Origin: Acidobacteriota bacterium
Lineage (GTDB): Bacteria > Acidobacteriota > Terriglobia > Terriglobales > SCQP01
Direction: 5' to 3'
Assembly: GCA_021818955.1 (NCBI GenBank)
Contig: JAKASR010000001.1
Span: 343,929-407,928, forward strand
DNA: 64,000 bases
The notes beneath the pieces were generated by a model that was not told the origin of the DNA, made no database searches, and saw only the letters and a program-made list of their open reading frames with translations. Positions 1 to 8,132 of this stretch are shown one piece after another (position 1 is the first letter of the stretch; each line of letters begins with the position of its first letter). The position numbers and the translations under genes were made by a program.

Positions 1-5
1 CGCTT

Positions 6-812
6 GTGGTTTGGCGCATCGGCTTACCCTACCGCCTGGCGGCTTTCTTCAGCTTTACGGCCATGCTGGTAATGACGTATGTGGGCTTGGTGTTGGGCGC
101 GGACAAAGGCGATTTACTGGACCTTTCCGCCATCCGCGCGCTCTCCGGCTCGGAATCCCGCCGGCGCATGAAATTGCTCGACACCAGCGTCATTATTGAC
201 GGCCGCATCGCCAATTTGATGGAAACGGGCTTCGTGGAAGGTCCCTTCCTGGTGCCGCAGTTTGTGCTCCATGAACTTCAGGCGGTGGCTGATTCCAGCG
301 ACGGCACAAAACGCGCTCGCGGCCGCCGCGGCCTCGATGTGCTGCAGCACCTGCAAAAATTGCCCGGCATTGATCTCCAGGTCCTCAACGAGGATCTGCC
401 GCAAATTCCGCAGGTGGATCATAAATTGATTGCGCTGGCGCTCCAGTATGGCTGCAAGATCGTGACCAACGACTTCAACCTGAATAAGTTGGCCAAGGTG
501 CAGCAAGTGGAGGTCTTGAATATCAACGAAGTCGCCAATGCCGTCAAGCCCGCCGTCCTGCCGGGGGAAAGCTTGCGGGTGTATATTCTCAAGGAAGGCA
601 AGGAAGCTCATCAGGGCATCGGCTATCTTGACGACGGCACCATGGTGGTCGTGGACCATGCCCGGCGGCTGCTCTCGCACAATGTGGATGTCGTGGTGAC
701 TTCCGTGCTGCAAACCACCGCGGGTAAGATGATCTTCGGCCGCCTGGAAGAGCGCGGCGCCGGGCGTGGCGTTTCGCTCTCGGAGGCCCAGACCTGGTCG
801 GGATCCCAATAA
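6..812 (+). CDS. PIN-TRAM domain protein (YacL-like), 5' end outside window
   Basis: The reading frame is open to the left edge, so the true start and probably the N-terminal membrane helices lie outside the window. What remains shows one hydrophobic segment (about residues 10-32), then a PIN nuclease-type domain starting at LLDTSVIIDGR with acidic residues in that motif and in VTNDFNL, then a C-terminal TRAM-like segment beginning near PGESLRVYILKEG. Family knowledge: PIN-TRAM proteins such as Bacillus YacL are predicted membrane-anchored RNases and are often next to ispD, as here. The stop is 5 bp before ispD, so the two are probably cotranscribed. The RNA substrate is unknown. Confidence 0.85.
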   Translation: MVWRIGLPYRLAAFFSFTAMLVMTYVGLVLGADKGDLLDLSAIRALSGSESRRRMKLLDTSVIIDGRIANLMETGFVEGPFLVPQFVLHELQAVADSSDGTKRARGRRGLDVLQHLQKLPGIDLQVLNEDLPQIPQVDHKLIALALQYGCKIVTNDFNLNKLAKVQQVEVLNINEVANAVKPAVLPGESLRVYILKEGKEAHQGIGYLDDGTMVVVDHARRLLSHNVDVVVTSVLQTTAGKMIFGRLEERGAGRGVSLSEAQTWSGSQ

Positions 813-817
813 AGCCT

Positions 818-1531
818 ATGCGTGCCGCCGCCATAGTCCCCGCCGCCGGGCTCAGCACCCGCATGGGCTCGACCACCTCCGGGTCCGCCCGCAAGCAGTT
901 GCTCGAACTCCAGGGGGTGCCGGTGTTCATTCATGCCTTGCGCCGCCTTGATGCGTGTCCTGAACTGCACGGCGGCATCTACTTGCCCGTGCGCCCCGAA
1001 GATCGCCAGCAGGTCGAACGCCGGCTGCAGGCGCAAACTTGGCGCTTGCCCATTACCGTGCTGGAAGGCGGAGAAACGCGCCAGGATTCGGTTTGGCGGG
1101 CCTTCGAGCGCATTCCCGACGGTATCGGCCTCATTGTCGTGCATGACGCCGTGCGCCCGTTTCTGGAAACCGGCCTGGTCGGTCGCGTCCTGCAAGCGGC
1201 GGACCGCTGGGGTGCCGCTATTGCCGCGATTCCCGCCATTGACACCATTAAACAGGTGGAACGCGCTTCCAACGATACCACTTGTGTCACCGCCACCTTG
1301 CCGCGCGAACGCATTGTGCTCGCTCAGACCCCGCAAGCTTTTCGCTATGAGCTATTGCGTCGCGCCTTCGATAAAGCCCGCGCCGAAGGCTTCTACGGCA
1401 CCGATGAATCGGCCCTGATTGAGCATTTAGGTGAGCCGGTCTATGTGATTCCGGGTTCGCCGCGTAATTTAAAAATTACCAACCCTGCCGATCTGGAATG
1501 GGCGGAAATGCTCTCCGCCACCGCTGGCTAG
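818..1531 (+). CDS. ispD: 2-C-methyl-D-erythritol 4-phosphate cytidylyltransferase
   Basis: IspD transfers CMP from CTP to methylerythritol phosphate, the third step of the non-mevalonate isoprenoid pathway, in the cytoplasm. The 237-residue length fits the family. The N-terminus has the nucleotide-binding signature VPAAGLSTRMG followed by a lysine (ARKQL). The family blocks VVHDAVRPF (about residue 107) and GTDESALIE (about 190) are present, as is the C-terminal KITNPADLE. It follows the PIN-TRAM gene after 5 bp with no strong Shine-Dalgarno, suggesting coupled translation. ispF is not adjacent. Confidence 0.95.
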   Translation: MRAAAIVPAAGLSTRMGSTTSGSARKQLLELQGVPVFIHALRRLDACPELHGGIYLPVRPEDRQQVERRLQAQTWRLPITVLEGGETRQDSVWRAFERIPDGIGLIVVHDAVRPFLETGLVGRVLQAADRWGAAIAAIPAIDTIKQVERASNDTTCVTATLPRERIVLAQTPQAFRYELLRRAFDKARAEGFYGTDESALIEHLGEPVYVIPGSPRNLKITNPADLEWAEMLSATAG

Positions 1532-1535
1532 CCGC

Positions 1536-1560
1536 AAGCGTTAACAGCCGCCGGGTCGGA
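1536..1560 (+). repeat. Degenerate start of the R2 repeat family
   Basis: The stretch AAGCGTTAACaGCCGccGTCGGA-like sequence matches the opening of the R2 repeats at 6437 and 7963 (AAGCGTTAACGGCCGAGTCGGA) with a few differences. Like the other R2 copies it begins a few bases after a gene stop (ispD). The rest of the repeat is not recognisable here, so this is either an eroded or a solo 5' end. Confidence 0.5.
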
Positions 1561-1575
1561 CGCGGCGGCGGCGGC

Positions 1576-2544
1576 TTAGGGCGCGCTCGTTGAGCGGTAC
1601 ATAGCCCGGCCGTATCTCGAGCTGGTGGCAATCCGGGCAAAGTACTCGTACCAGAGATGAGATTCACGGGTAATCGCCTGCTCTCCGAGCTTGCCGCTGG
1701 CATCGAAAGTCGTAAAAACGCATAGCGCATACGGACGTCGCGGCAATAACACCAGCCCGCAATCGCAGCGCACGTGCTCCAGCACGCCGGGTTTATCGGC
1801 GACGGGGACGCCGGCTTTCACCCCCCGGCTCAGCGGCGTGCCCGATTGCTGGCTGGCAAGCTCCATCCAATCCAAATAGAGTTGTCGCGATGCCGGCCTC
1901 AGCGCATGGCCTTGAAACACCGTCCGCAGCAGGCGAACGATATCGCGCGGGGTCGCCACATTTTCGCGCCCGGCGCGGGCCGCCGCGCTATCCATCATTT
2001 CGCGCCGCAATGCCGTGTGCCGCAGTCCCAGGGCGCGCATTTCGTTGTTGACGCGCTGCATCCCGATCCGCCCGATCAGCAGATTGGTCGCGGAATTATC
2101 GCTCAACTGCATCATCGCCACCGCCAGATCGCCCAGCGACATGGTGGTGGTGCCGTCGCCCAGGTTGTGCAGCAGCCCGGAACCGCCCACGGTGGCCGCA
2201 TGGCGGATGCGCACCGGGGTGTTCAAATTCAGACGGTGTTGATCGGCCAGGTGCAGCAGCTCGAATAATAGGGTCGTCTTGATCGTGCTGGCGGTGGGAA
2301 ACACCTGGCGGCCATGGCAATACCACGATTGGCCGCTGGTCAGGTCGCGAACGCCAATCCCCATCACGCCATCGAACCGGCGCGCATCCTTGAAACTCCG
2401 CCGAACGGTTTTTTGCCAGAGCAGTTGCCGCAGCGAGTTCGGTTGCGGGGCGGCCGGCGTCTGGGCGGCGCACGCGATGCCGCTCCATCCGAGCCCTGCC
2501 AGAATGACGATTATGTTGCGTGTTGATCGGCTGAACCTTTGCAT
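1576..2544 (-). CDS. Class A beta-lactamase-like serine hydrolase
   Basis: An exported serine hydrolase of the class A beta-lactamase/transpeptidase fold. The start at 2544 is chosen because a GGAG lies about 8 bases upstream and the N-terminus then begins with a basic signal peptide (MQRFSRSTR followed by a hydrophobic run ending CAAQ). Active-site motifs visible are STIK (nucleophile SxxK), SDN, and a KPG box where classical enzymes have KTG. The omega-loop region reads RREMMD rather than ExxLN. It lies 13 bp downstream of the next gene, forming an operon with it and hemL. Substrate and beta-lactam hydrolysis are not proven; a PBP-like or esterase role is possible. Confidence 0.8.
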   Translation of the reverse strand: MQRFSRSTRNIIVILAGLGWSGIACAAQTPAAPQPNSLRQLLWQKTVRRSFKDARRFDGVMGIGVRDLTSGQSWYCHGRQVFPTASTIKTTLLFELLHLADQHRLNLNTPVRIRHAATVGGSGLLHNLGDGTTTMSLGDLAVAMMQLSDNSATNLLIGRIGMQRVNNEMRALGLRHTALRREMMDSAAARAGRENVATPRDIVRLLRTVFQGHALRPASRQLYLDWMELASQQSGTPLSRGVKAGVPVADKPGVLEHVRCDCGLVLLPRRPYALCVFTTFDASGKLGEQAITRESHLWYEYFARIATSSRYGRAMYRSTSAP

Positions 2545-2557
2545 GAGGCCGCTCCGC

Positions 2558-3214
2558 TTACTGCGCCAATCGGATATGGGTTGCGTGCGCATCCAACCCG
2601 TCCAGCACAAAATCGACGCGATCGTTCAGCGAAGGGCAGCAGAGCCGGTCGCCCATGGCGTAGTGGGCCGAGTTGATGCGCAGCCGCTGCCGCGTCGCTA
2701 GAAATTCGGCGCTGCCGCCGCCGCGGCAGTTGTAGGTGATTTGGTTCAGCAGCGCCAGCTTGCCCTGTTGCCACGCGTATTCCTGCACGACGCCGGCGCA
2801 GGTGCGCGAGCGGCGGCCGCTGAAAAGAATCCCAAACGTCAGGACGGCCTTCCCGCCCGGGGCCCGCGGCGCCAAAACGCCTTGCAGATGGTAGATCTGA
2901 AACTCAATCGGCGTCCCGTCAACGCGCTGCGAATAATTTCCGTTCACCACCGGCAGCGCCAGCGGGGTCGCGATCAGCGGCTTATGCGACATCCCCGTGT
3001 CGGCCGGCGGGGTTGGATAAATGCGATAAAGAAAATTTTTAAAGTCCACATGGAATAAGTCGGGGGCGTTGACTGGTCTGGCCAGAAAACGGCCGACCAC
3101 CACGCGGGATATTCCGCCCCAGCTCCGGCTGCGTTCCGTTCTTTTAAACCATGGAATCGGCATCAACAAAAGCGCCGCCAGGCCTAACCCCAGGGGGGTG
3201 CGCCATGTTTTCAT
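2558..3214 (-). CDS. Hypothetical exported protein
   Basis: I do not recognise a family. The 218-residue product starts with a basic stretch and a hydrophobic segment (GLGLAALLLMPIPW), consistent with a signal peptide or membrane anchor. The rest is soluble, with several cysteines late in the chain (CAG, NCRGG, CCPS). It overlaps the 3' end of hemL by 4 bp (ATGA type), so it is translationally coupled to hemL and sits upstream of the beta-lactamase-like gene in one minus-strand operon. Confidence 0.7.
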   Translation of the reverse strand: MKTWRTPLGLGLAALLLMPIPWFKRTERSRSWGGISRVVVGRFLARPVNAPDLFHVDFKNFLYRIYPTPPADTGMSHKPLIATPLALPVVNGNYSQRVDGTPIEFQIYHLQGVLAPRAPGGKAVLTFGILFSGRRSRTCAGVVQEYAWQQGKLALLNQITYNCRGGGSAEFLATRQRLRINSAHYAMGDRLCCPSLNDRVDFVLDGLDAHATHIRLAQ

Positions 3215-4590
3215 GGTTGTGCCTTCCGTCGGCGATGCTGGGACTTGGACCGGGTCATTTTTTTGTCTCCCGGCGGTCTGGCGGCGGCAAAGGCCGCGGC
3301 GGCGGCGGCCAGGGTTTTTTTCAGTTCGCGTTCGCCATGGGCGGAACTGAGGAATGCGGCTTCAAACTGCGACGGTGGCCAATAAACGCCCTCGCGCAGC
3401 AGGGCGGCGTGAAAACGTGCAAATTGGCCGGTATCGCTGCTTTTCGCATCCTCATAGTTTTTCACCGGCCGGGACTGGAAAAACACCGTCAGCATTCCGC
3501 AAGCGGATTGGACCTGGCAGGTGGCGCCGGCGGCCGCGGCCGCGTCTTTTAAACCTTTGGCCAGTTGGCGGGTCATTCGATCGAGCCGGCTATAAAATTG
3601 CCTGTCTTCGCGCAGCCGTTCCAGAGTCGCCGCGCCCGCGGCCATGGCGATGGGGTTGCCGGCCAGTGTTCCCGCCTGATAGACCGGCCCTTCCGGTGCC
3701 ACCATGCCTAAGATCTCGGCGCGCCCTCCGTAGGCGGCTGCCGGCAAGCCGCCTCCCATTATCTTGCCCAAGGTAATCAGGTCCGGAGTAATCCCATAGC
3801 GTTCAACCCCGCCGCCGCGCGCTATGCGGAACCCGGTCATGACCTCGTCGAAGATCAGCAGCGCTCCGTGCCGTGTGGCGAGTTGGCGCAAGCCTTCCAG
3901 AAATCCCGGTTCGGGCGGAACGCATCCCATATTGCCCGCTACCGGTTCGACAATAATCGCCGCGGCGGGTGCCGGAGCGTGAGTGATGACGGCTTCAACC
4001 GACGCTAGATCGTTATACGTTGCCGTAAGGGTGCTGGCTACTACCGCCGGCGGCACGCCGGCCGACCCCGGTAATCCGCAGGTCGCCACCCCGGACCCGG
4101 CTTCGGCCAGCAGCAGGTCGGCGTGGCCGTGATAACCGCCGGCAAATTTAATGACAATTTCCCGGCCGGTAAATGCGCGCGCCAGCCGTACCGCCGACAT
4201 CACCGCTTCCGTGCCGGAATTGACCAGCCGCATGCGCTCTATTCCGGGGTAAACCCGTTGTATCTGGCGCGCCAATTCCAGTTCCAGGCGATGATTGGCG
4301 CCGAAGCCCAAGCCTCCCTGGGCGGCTTTGCGTACCGCTTCCACTACCTTTTTTTCGGCATGGCCCAGGATCAGCGCTCCCCAGGAGAGCACGTAATCGA
4401 TATAACGCCTCCCGTCCACGTCCACCAGTTCCGCTTGGGAGCCGCGCTCGATCCAGACTGGTTCGCCGCCTACCGCTCGAAATGCGCGCACCGGCGAATT
4501 GACGCCCCCGGGAAAACGTTTTAAGGCCTCCCTGTGCAGGGTTCGAGATCGCCTCCCCGGGGCATTGTTGATTCGCTTGCCAGTCGGCAT
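3211..4590 (-). CDS. hemL: Glutamate-1-semialdehyde 2,1-aminomutase
   Basis: HemL converts glutamate-1-semialdehyde to 5-aminolevulinate, an early step of tetrapyrrole biosynthesis by the C5 route, using PLP. The N-terminal block LKRFPGGVNSPVRAFRAVGG, the GTEAVMSA cofactor-phosphate loop, IFDEVMTGFR and LGKIMGGGLPAAAYGGR (catalytic lysine, about residue 275) are all present. The 459 residues slightly exceed the usual length because of a basic C-terminal tail that contains the 4 bp overlap with the next gene. The start MPTGKRINN gives a normal N-terminus. The neighbours downstream are unrelated to heme. Confidence 0.95.
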   Translation of the reverse strand: MPTGKRINNAPGRRSRTLHREALKRFPGGVNSPVRAFRAVGGEPVWIERGSQAELVDVDGRRYIDYVLSWGALILGHAEKKVVEAVRKAAQGGLGFGANHRLELELARQIQRVYPGIERMRLVNSGTEAVMSAVRLARAFTGREIVIKFAGGYHGHADLLLAEAGSGVATCGLPGSAGVPPAVVASTLTATYNDLASVEAVITHAPAPAAAIIVEPVAGNMGCVPPEPGFLEGLRQLATRHGALLIFDEVMTGFRIARGGGVERYGITPDLITLGKIMGGGLPAAAYGGRAEILGMVAPEGPVYQAGTLAGNPIAMAAGAATLERLREDRQFYSRLDRMTRQLAKGLKDAAAAAGATCQVQSACGMLTVFFQSRPVKNYEDAKSSDTGQFARFHAALLREGVYWPPSQFEAAFLSSAHGERELKKTLAAAAAAFAAARPPGDKKMTRSKSQHRRRKAQP

Positions 4591-4766
4591 TAGGAATCAG
4601 TATTCCTCAATCGCGTGTTTTTTGCATTCCTCAAATTCCTCGCGGAGCGTTGGGTTTGATATTTGCCGTTGAATTTTCGCTTTCATCAAAATTTGCTGCT
4701 TTGCCAACCGTCCGGCTTTAATTTCAGTCCAATCTAAAAACAAGTTTCCTCATTTTTATTTTCGTA
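4591..4766. promoter_or_regulatory. AT-rich divergent intergenic region
   Basis: This 176 bp gap separates divergent hemL (minus) and a GT-C glycosyltransferase gene (plus). It is markedly richer in A+T than the surroundings, with runs such as TTTTATTTTCG just before the plus-strand start. It must hold promoters for both directions, but I cannot assign convincing -35/-10 boxes. Confidence 0.4.
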
Positions 4767-6506
4767 ATGGCTAGCCTATCCCGCCCGCTTGCGTATCCGC
4801 CGCAAGCTGAAACCGAAAAACAACTGCGGCTGCATTCCCGCTCGCGCCGGGAAACCGCAATCGTATTTTGTCTTTTCGCGCTGGCGCTGTTGCCACGGGT
4901 CATGGCGCTCGGTGCCAGGAGCCTGTGGCTGGATGAGGCCGCCACGGAAGGCATCGCCCGGCTTTCCTGGCGTCATTTCTGGCTCTTGTTGAGCCGGCAT
5001 GAAGCCAATATGGGTTTGTATTATCTGCTGATGCGCGGATGGCTGCGGTGGGGGCATGGCGCCGCCTGGCTCCGCCTGCCTTCGGCGCTTTTTGGTGCGC
5101 TGGCCGTGGTGGTGGGCTATGCGCTGTTAAGGCGGGGCTTCAGCCGCGAAACCGCCATCCTGGGTGCCTTGCTGCTGGCCCTCAATCCCTTCGCCATCGC
5201 CTATTCCCAGGACGCCCGCGCTTATTCGCTGGCCATGCTGCTGGGAATGCTCTCCACGCTGTTTTTCATGCGGGCCATTGAAAACCGCCGGCTGGCGCCG
5301 TGGCTGGCTTTCGACTTGGCCGCGATCGCGGCGGTGTATGCGCATTTCTTTGCCGTGCTGGTGCTGGCTGCGGAAGGAGTGTGGCTGCTATGGCTTCGGC
5401 CTGGCCGCCGCGTCTGGAAAAAAGCCGCCGCGCATGGCGCCGTCATCCTGGCCGGCATCAGCCCGCTGGCGTGTTTTGTCTTGTGGCGTAACGATGGCCA
5501 GCTTTTTTGGGTGCCGCCCTTCGCGTTCCACATTTTGGGAAAAATTCTGGGTAACTTTGCCGGCGCGCTGGATCGTTCGGAATGGCAATTTTGGCCCTTG
5601 GCGCTGGCAGTGTATGGGTTGTGTCTGTTGGCGGTGTGGCGTCCAGCCGCGCTCTCCTTGAGTATTCGCCATGTGTCCGGCTTCGGCCGGATCTTTGCGA
5701 AAGCGTCAGCGCCTAAAAGTAAAAGCGGCCGAGCCGCCCTGGGCGCGAAAAAGTTCTCAGCCGCCGGGAATCTGGTCGGAATTTCCCAACCGGCGCGGCG
5801 CCGCCTGGTGATGCTGTTCGTCGTATGGCTGCTGGTGCCGATCCTGCTCTGCCTGCTCATTAGCCTCTGGCAGCGGGCGCTGGTCAATCGTTTTTTGCTC
5901 GTGGCCTTGCCCCCCGTCCCTCTGCTGGCCGCCATCGGCCTGCGGGAATTGCGCGGCAAATTCCGCTGGGCGGCGGTTGCTGCCCTCGGCGCGCTCTCGC
6001 TCAGTTTGCTGCCCCGCCTTTATCGCGCCCCGCTGCAGGATTGGCGCGCCGCCGCCGCCTGCATCGCCCATCGGGCCCGCCCCGGCGACCGCTTAATCGT
6101 TTATGGCGGCTATTGCGCCTTGCCGCTGGAACATTACCTGCGGCGGTGGCCTCGGTCTCCGCGCCTCGTTTATCCCCGGAGCGCCAATGCTTATCGCCTC
6201 TTAACCCTGCGCCATGGCAAGCTTGCCGCCCGCTATGGCGGCATTGTCGCCCTGTGGCGCGCCCTGGCCGGGGTGCGCCGCCGCCGGCTATGGTTGGTGG
6301 GGTTGGCGTTTTTTCCGCATTTTCAGCTCAATCGCGTCACCATGAAATGCCTGCGCCATGCCGGCTGGCCGCCCGGGTTGCGCTTTCGCGCCGGCTACCA
6401 CTTCACCGGCGTGGATGTCGCGCTCTTTGCGCCGGAAGCGTTGACGGCCGAGTCGGACAGAAGTTTTCGTCCGAAATCGCAGGCCGAAGCGCGGGGTTCC
6501 TATTAG
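4767..6506 (+). CDS. GT-C family (GT39/PMT-like) membrane glycosyltransferase with repeat-encoded insert
   Basis: A polytopic inner-membrane protein of 579 residues resembling GT39/ArnT-type enzymes that move a sugar from a polyprenyl-phosphate carrier to an acceptor on the periplasmic side. The first extracytoplasmic loop has the typical acidic motif WLDEA (about residue 52). About ten hydrophobic helices follow. Residues about 298-324 (SIRHVSGFGR...KSKSGRAA) are encoded by a copy of the R1 repeat lying in frame between two helices. The C-terminal tail (from about residue 557) is encoded by the R2 repeat, which supplies the stop. The GT2, methyltransferase and other GT-C genes nearby support an envelope-glycan role. 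Acceptor and sugar are unknown. Confidence 0.8.
   Translation: MASLSRPLAYPPQAETEKQLRLHSRSRRETAIVFCLFALALLPRVMALGARSLWLDEAATEGIARLSWRHFWLLLSRHEANMGLYYLLMRGWLRWGHGAAWLRLPSALFGALAVVVGYALLRRGFSRETAILGALLLALNPFAIAYSQDARAYSLAMLLGMLSTLFFMRAIENRRLAPWLAFDLAAIAAVYAHFFAVLVLAAEGVWLLWLRPGRRVWKKAAAHGAVILAGISPLACFVLWRNDGQLFWVPPFAFHILGKILGNFAGALDRSEWQFWPLALAVYGLCLLAVWRPAALSLSIRHVSGFGRIFAKASAPKSKSGRAALGAKKFSAAGNLVGISQPARRRLVMLFVVWLLVPILLCLLISLWQRALVNRFLLVALPPVPLLAAIGLRELRGKFRWAAVAALGALSLSLLPRLYRAPLQDWRAAAACIAHRARPGDRLIVYGGYCALPLEHYLRRWPRSPRLVYPRSANAYRLLTLRHGKLAARYGGIVALWRALAGVRRRRLWLVGLAFFPHFQLNRVTMKCLRHAGWPPGLRFRAGYHFTGVDVALFAPEALTAESDRSFRPKSQAEARGSY
5659..5738 (+). repeat. R1 repeat, copy A (inside a coding sequence)
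   Basis: Eighty bases match the R1 copies at 6545, 8133 and 11728 nearly base for base. The hairpin GTCCGGC-TTCG-GCCGGAT (5675-5692) has a stem closed by UUCG, and a second stem GCGGC-CGA-GCCGC occupies the right end. The copy contains no stop in the glycosyltransferase frame and keeps it open. No R2 module accompanies it. Confidence 0.85.
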
Positions 6507-6528
6507 GTCCCGCGCCTATGAACGACAA
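6437..6528 (+). repeat. R2 repeat, copy 1
   Basis: This module begins AAGCGTTGACGG-like sequence and shares about 90 bases with 7963-8054. It contains two inverted repeats: TCGGAC...GTCCGA, and GCGCGGG...CCCGCGC around an AT-rich loop. It overlaps the 3' end of the preceding glycosyltransferase, supplying its last residues and TAG stop, and is followed about 10 bp later by R1 copy B. Confidence 0.8.
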
Positions 6529-6537
6529 TAAACTTTC

Positions 6538-6624
6538 AGCCGCCATGAGTATTCGCAATGCGTCCGGTTTCGGCCGGACCCTTGCGAGAGCGTCAGCGCC
6601 TAAAAGTAAAAGCGGCCGTGCCGC
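6538..6624 (+). repeat. R1 repeat, copy B
   Basis: Full R1 copy preceded by CAGCCGCCATGAGT as in other copies. The UUCG hairpin is kept as GTCCGGT-TTCG-GCCGGAC, with a G-U closing pair replacing G-C. The right-hand stem GCGGC-CGT-GCCGC keeps its pairing while the loop base changes. It lies between the GT-C gene and the GlgM-like gene. Confidence 0.85.
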
Positions 6625-6722
6625 GAACCCGGCCGCGCCCGCCCCATGCTACTCTGAAATAACTGCCGCTGCGTTCCCGCTGCTGGAACTTCCATTCCCT
6701 TTCTGCAAGGAGCATTTCGATC

Positions 6723-7940
6723 GTGAAAGTTGCCCTGTTTACGCGCGAATATCCCCCCTATATCTATGGCGGCGCGGGTGTGCATGTGGATTATCTCTCG
6801 CGCGAGCTGGCAAAAATCATTGATGTCGAAGTGCATTGCTTCGGCGATCAGGACACGCGCTCGAGACGCCTGGTCGTTTCCGGCCATGAACCCTGGCCTG
6901 AATTGGAGGATTCGGCCGGCAAGTTTCGCGCTGCGCTCGAAGCCTTGAGCGTCAATCTGGCCTCCATTCGCAAACTCGAAGGTGTGGATGTAGTCCATAC
7001 CCACACCTGGTATGCCGCTATGGCCGGTTTCTGGGCCAAGAAACTCTACGGCGTGCCTCAAGTGCTGACCACCCATAGCCTCGAGCCCTTGCGCGCCTGG
7101 AAAGCCGAGCAACTGGGCAGCGGGTACGTCATGAGTTCCTGGATGGAGCGAACCGCCATCGAAGCAGCCGAAGCCGTGATTGCGGTCTCCAACGAAACCC
7201 GCGCCGACATCCTGCGCGTTTATCCCGCCATTCGCCCCGAACGCGTGCACGTCATCTATAACGGGATTGATCTGGACGAGTATCGCCCGGTCACGGACAC
7301 CTCCGCCCTGGCCGCCTATGGCGTCGATTCCAAGCGCCCGTACATTCTTTTTGTCGGCCGCATCACCCGCCAGAAGGGCGTCACGCATCTGGTGGATGCG
7401 ATCCGTTATCTGCCCGCCGAGACCCAGGTCGTGCTCTGTGCCGGCGCGCCGGATACCCCCGAAATCGCCGCTGAAATGCGCTCCAAGGTCGAAGCGGTGC
7501 GGCCCGGTCATCCGCGCGTCATCTGGATCGAAAAAATGGTGAGCAAGCCCGAAGTGATTCAGCTTTACACCCATGCCACCGTCTTCTGCTGCCCTTCCGT
7601 CTATGAACCCTTCGGCATTATTAATCTGGAAGCGATGGCCTGTCATACCGCCGTGGTCGCCAGCGCCACCGGCGGCATAAAGGAAGTGGTTGTGGACGGT
7701 GAAACCGGCTATCTGGTGCCGTTCGCGGCCGATCCGGCCACCGGCATGCCCGCCGATCCCGACCGCTTTGCGCGCGATCTGGCCGCGCGCTGCGCCGCGT
7801 TGCTGCAGCAACCCGGCTTGGTGAAACGCATGGGTGAAGCCGGCCGCCGGCGGGTGGAAGAGCGCTTTAGCTGGCGTGCCATCGCCGCCCAGACCCTTGA
7901 ACTTTATCGCCAACTGGCGGGCAAAGGTGCTGGACTCTAG
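6723..7940 (+). CDS. glgM: GlgM/GlgA-type glycosyltransferase (alpha-maltose-1-phosphate synthase family)
   Basis: A 405-residue GT4-fold enzyme whose sequence pattern matches the short 'Corynebacterium-type glycogen synthase' family, whose characterised actinobacterial members use ADP-glucose and glucose-1-phosphate to make maltose-1-phosphate. The N-terminus has YIYGGAGVHVDYL, the equivalent of the donor-binding glycine loop, and the C-terminal domain carries the E-x7-E motif in EPFGIINLEAM. The start is GTG at 6723 with AAGGAG about 10 bases upstream. GlgE and TreS are encoded elsewhere in this window, which supports a maltose-1-phosphate role over simple glycogen elongation, but the specificity is an inference. 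Confidence 0.8.
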   Translation: MKVALFTREYPPYIYGGAGVHVDYLSRELAKIIDVEVHCFGDQDTRSRRLVVSGHEPWPELEDSAGKFRAALEALSVNLASIRKLEGVDVVHTHTWYAAMAGFWAKKLYGVPQVLTTHSLEPLRAWKAEQLGSGYVMSSWMERTAIEAAEAVIAVSNETRADILRVYPAIRPERVHVIYNGIDLDEYRPVTDTSALAAYGVDSKRPYILFVGRITRQKGVTHLVDAIRYLPAETQVVLCAGAPDTPEIAAEMRSKVEAVRPGHPRVIWIEKMVSKPEVIQLYTHATVFCCPSVYEPFGIINLEAMACHTAVVASATGGIKEVVVDGETGYLVPFAADPATGMPADPDRFARDLAARCAALLQQPGLVKRMGEAGRRRVEERFSWRAIAAQTLELYRQLAGKGAGL

Positions 7941-7962
7941 GCGGAGATGTCTGGTGTACGCT

Positions 7963-8054
7963 AAGCGTTAACGGTCGAGTCGGGCAGTAGTTTCGTCCGA
8001 AATCGCAGGCCGAAGCGCGGGGTTCCTGTTTGGTACCGCGCCTATGAACGACGA
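7963..8054 (+). repeat. R2 repeat, copy 2
   Basis: Begins AAGCGTTAACGG 22 bp after the stop of the GlgM-like gene and follows copy 1 almost base for base. The first stem is TCGGGC...GTCCGA, where the one change relative to copy 1 converts A-U to G-U. The second stem GCGCGG...CCGCGC is kept. It is followed by two palindromes and R1 copy C, so this is the longest composite element (about 250 bp). Confidence 0.8.
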
Positions 8055-8060
8055 TACCAA

Positions 8061-8111
8061 GCAATTCCGCAGGAATTGCATCAAGCAAGCCGGCAATTCC
8101 GCAGGAATTGC
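8061..8111. repeat. Two perfect palindromes GCAATTCCGCAGGAATTGC, 32 bp apart
   Basis: The 19-mer occurs at 8061-8079 and again at 8093-8111. Each can form an 8 bp hairpin (GCAATTCC/GGAATTGC) with a GCA loop. Related but eroded hairpins with GCAATT/AATTGC ends sit at the same place in the composite elements at 11697-11715 and, inverted, near 44393-44412. This is a third module joining R2 and R1. Confidence 0.8.
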
Positions 8112-8132
8112 GTCCGGCAATGCCCGGCATCC

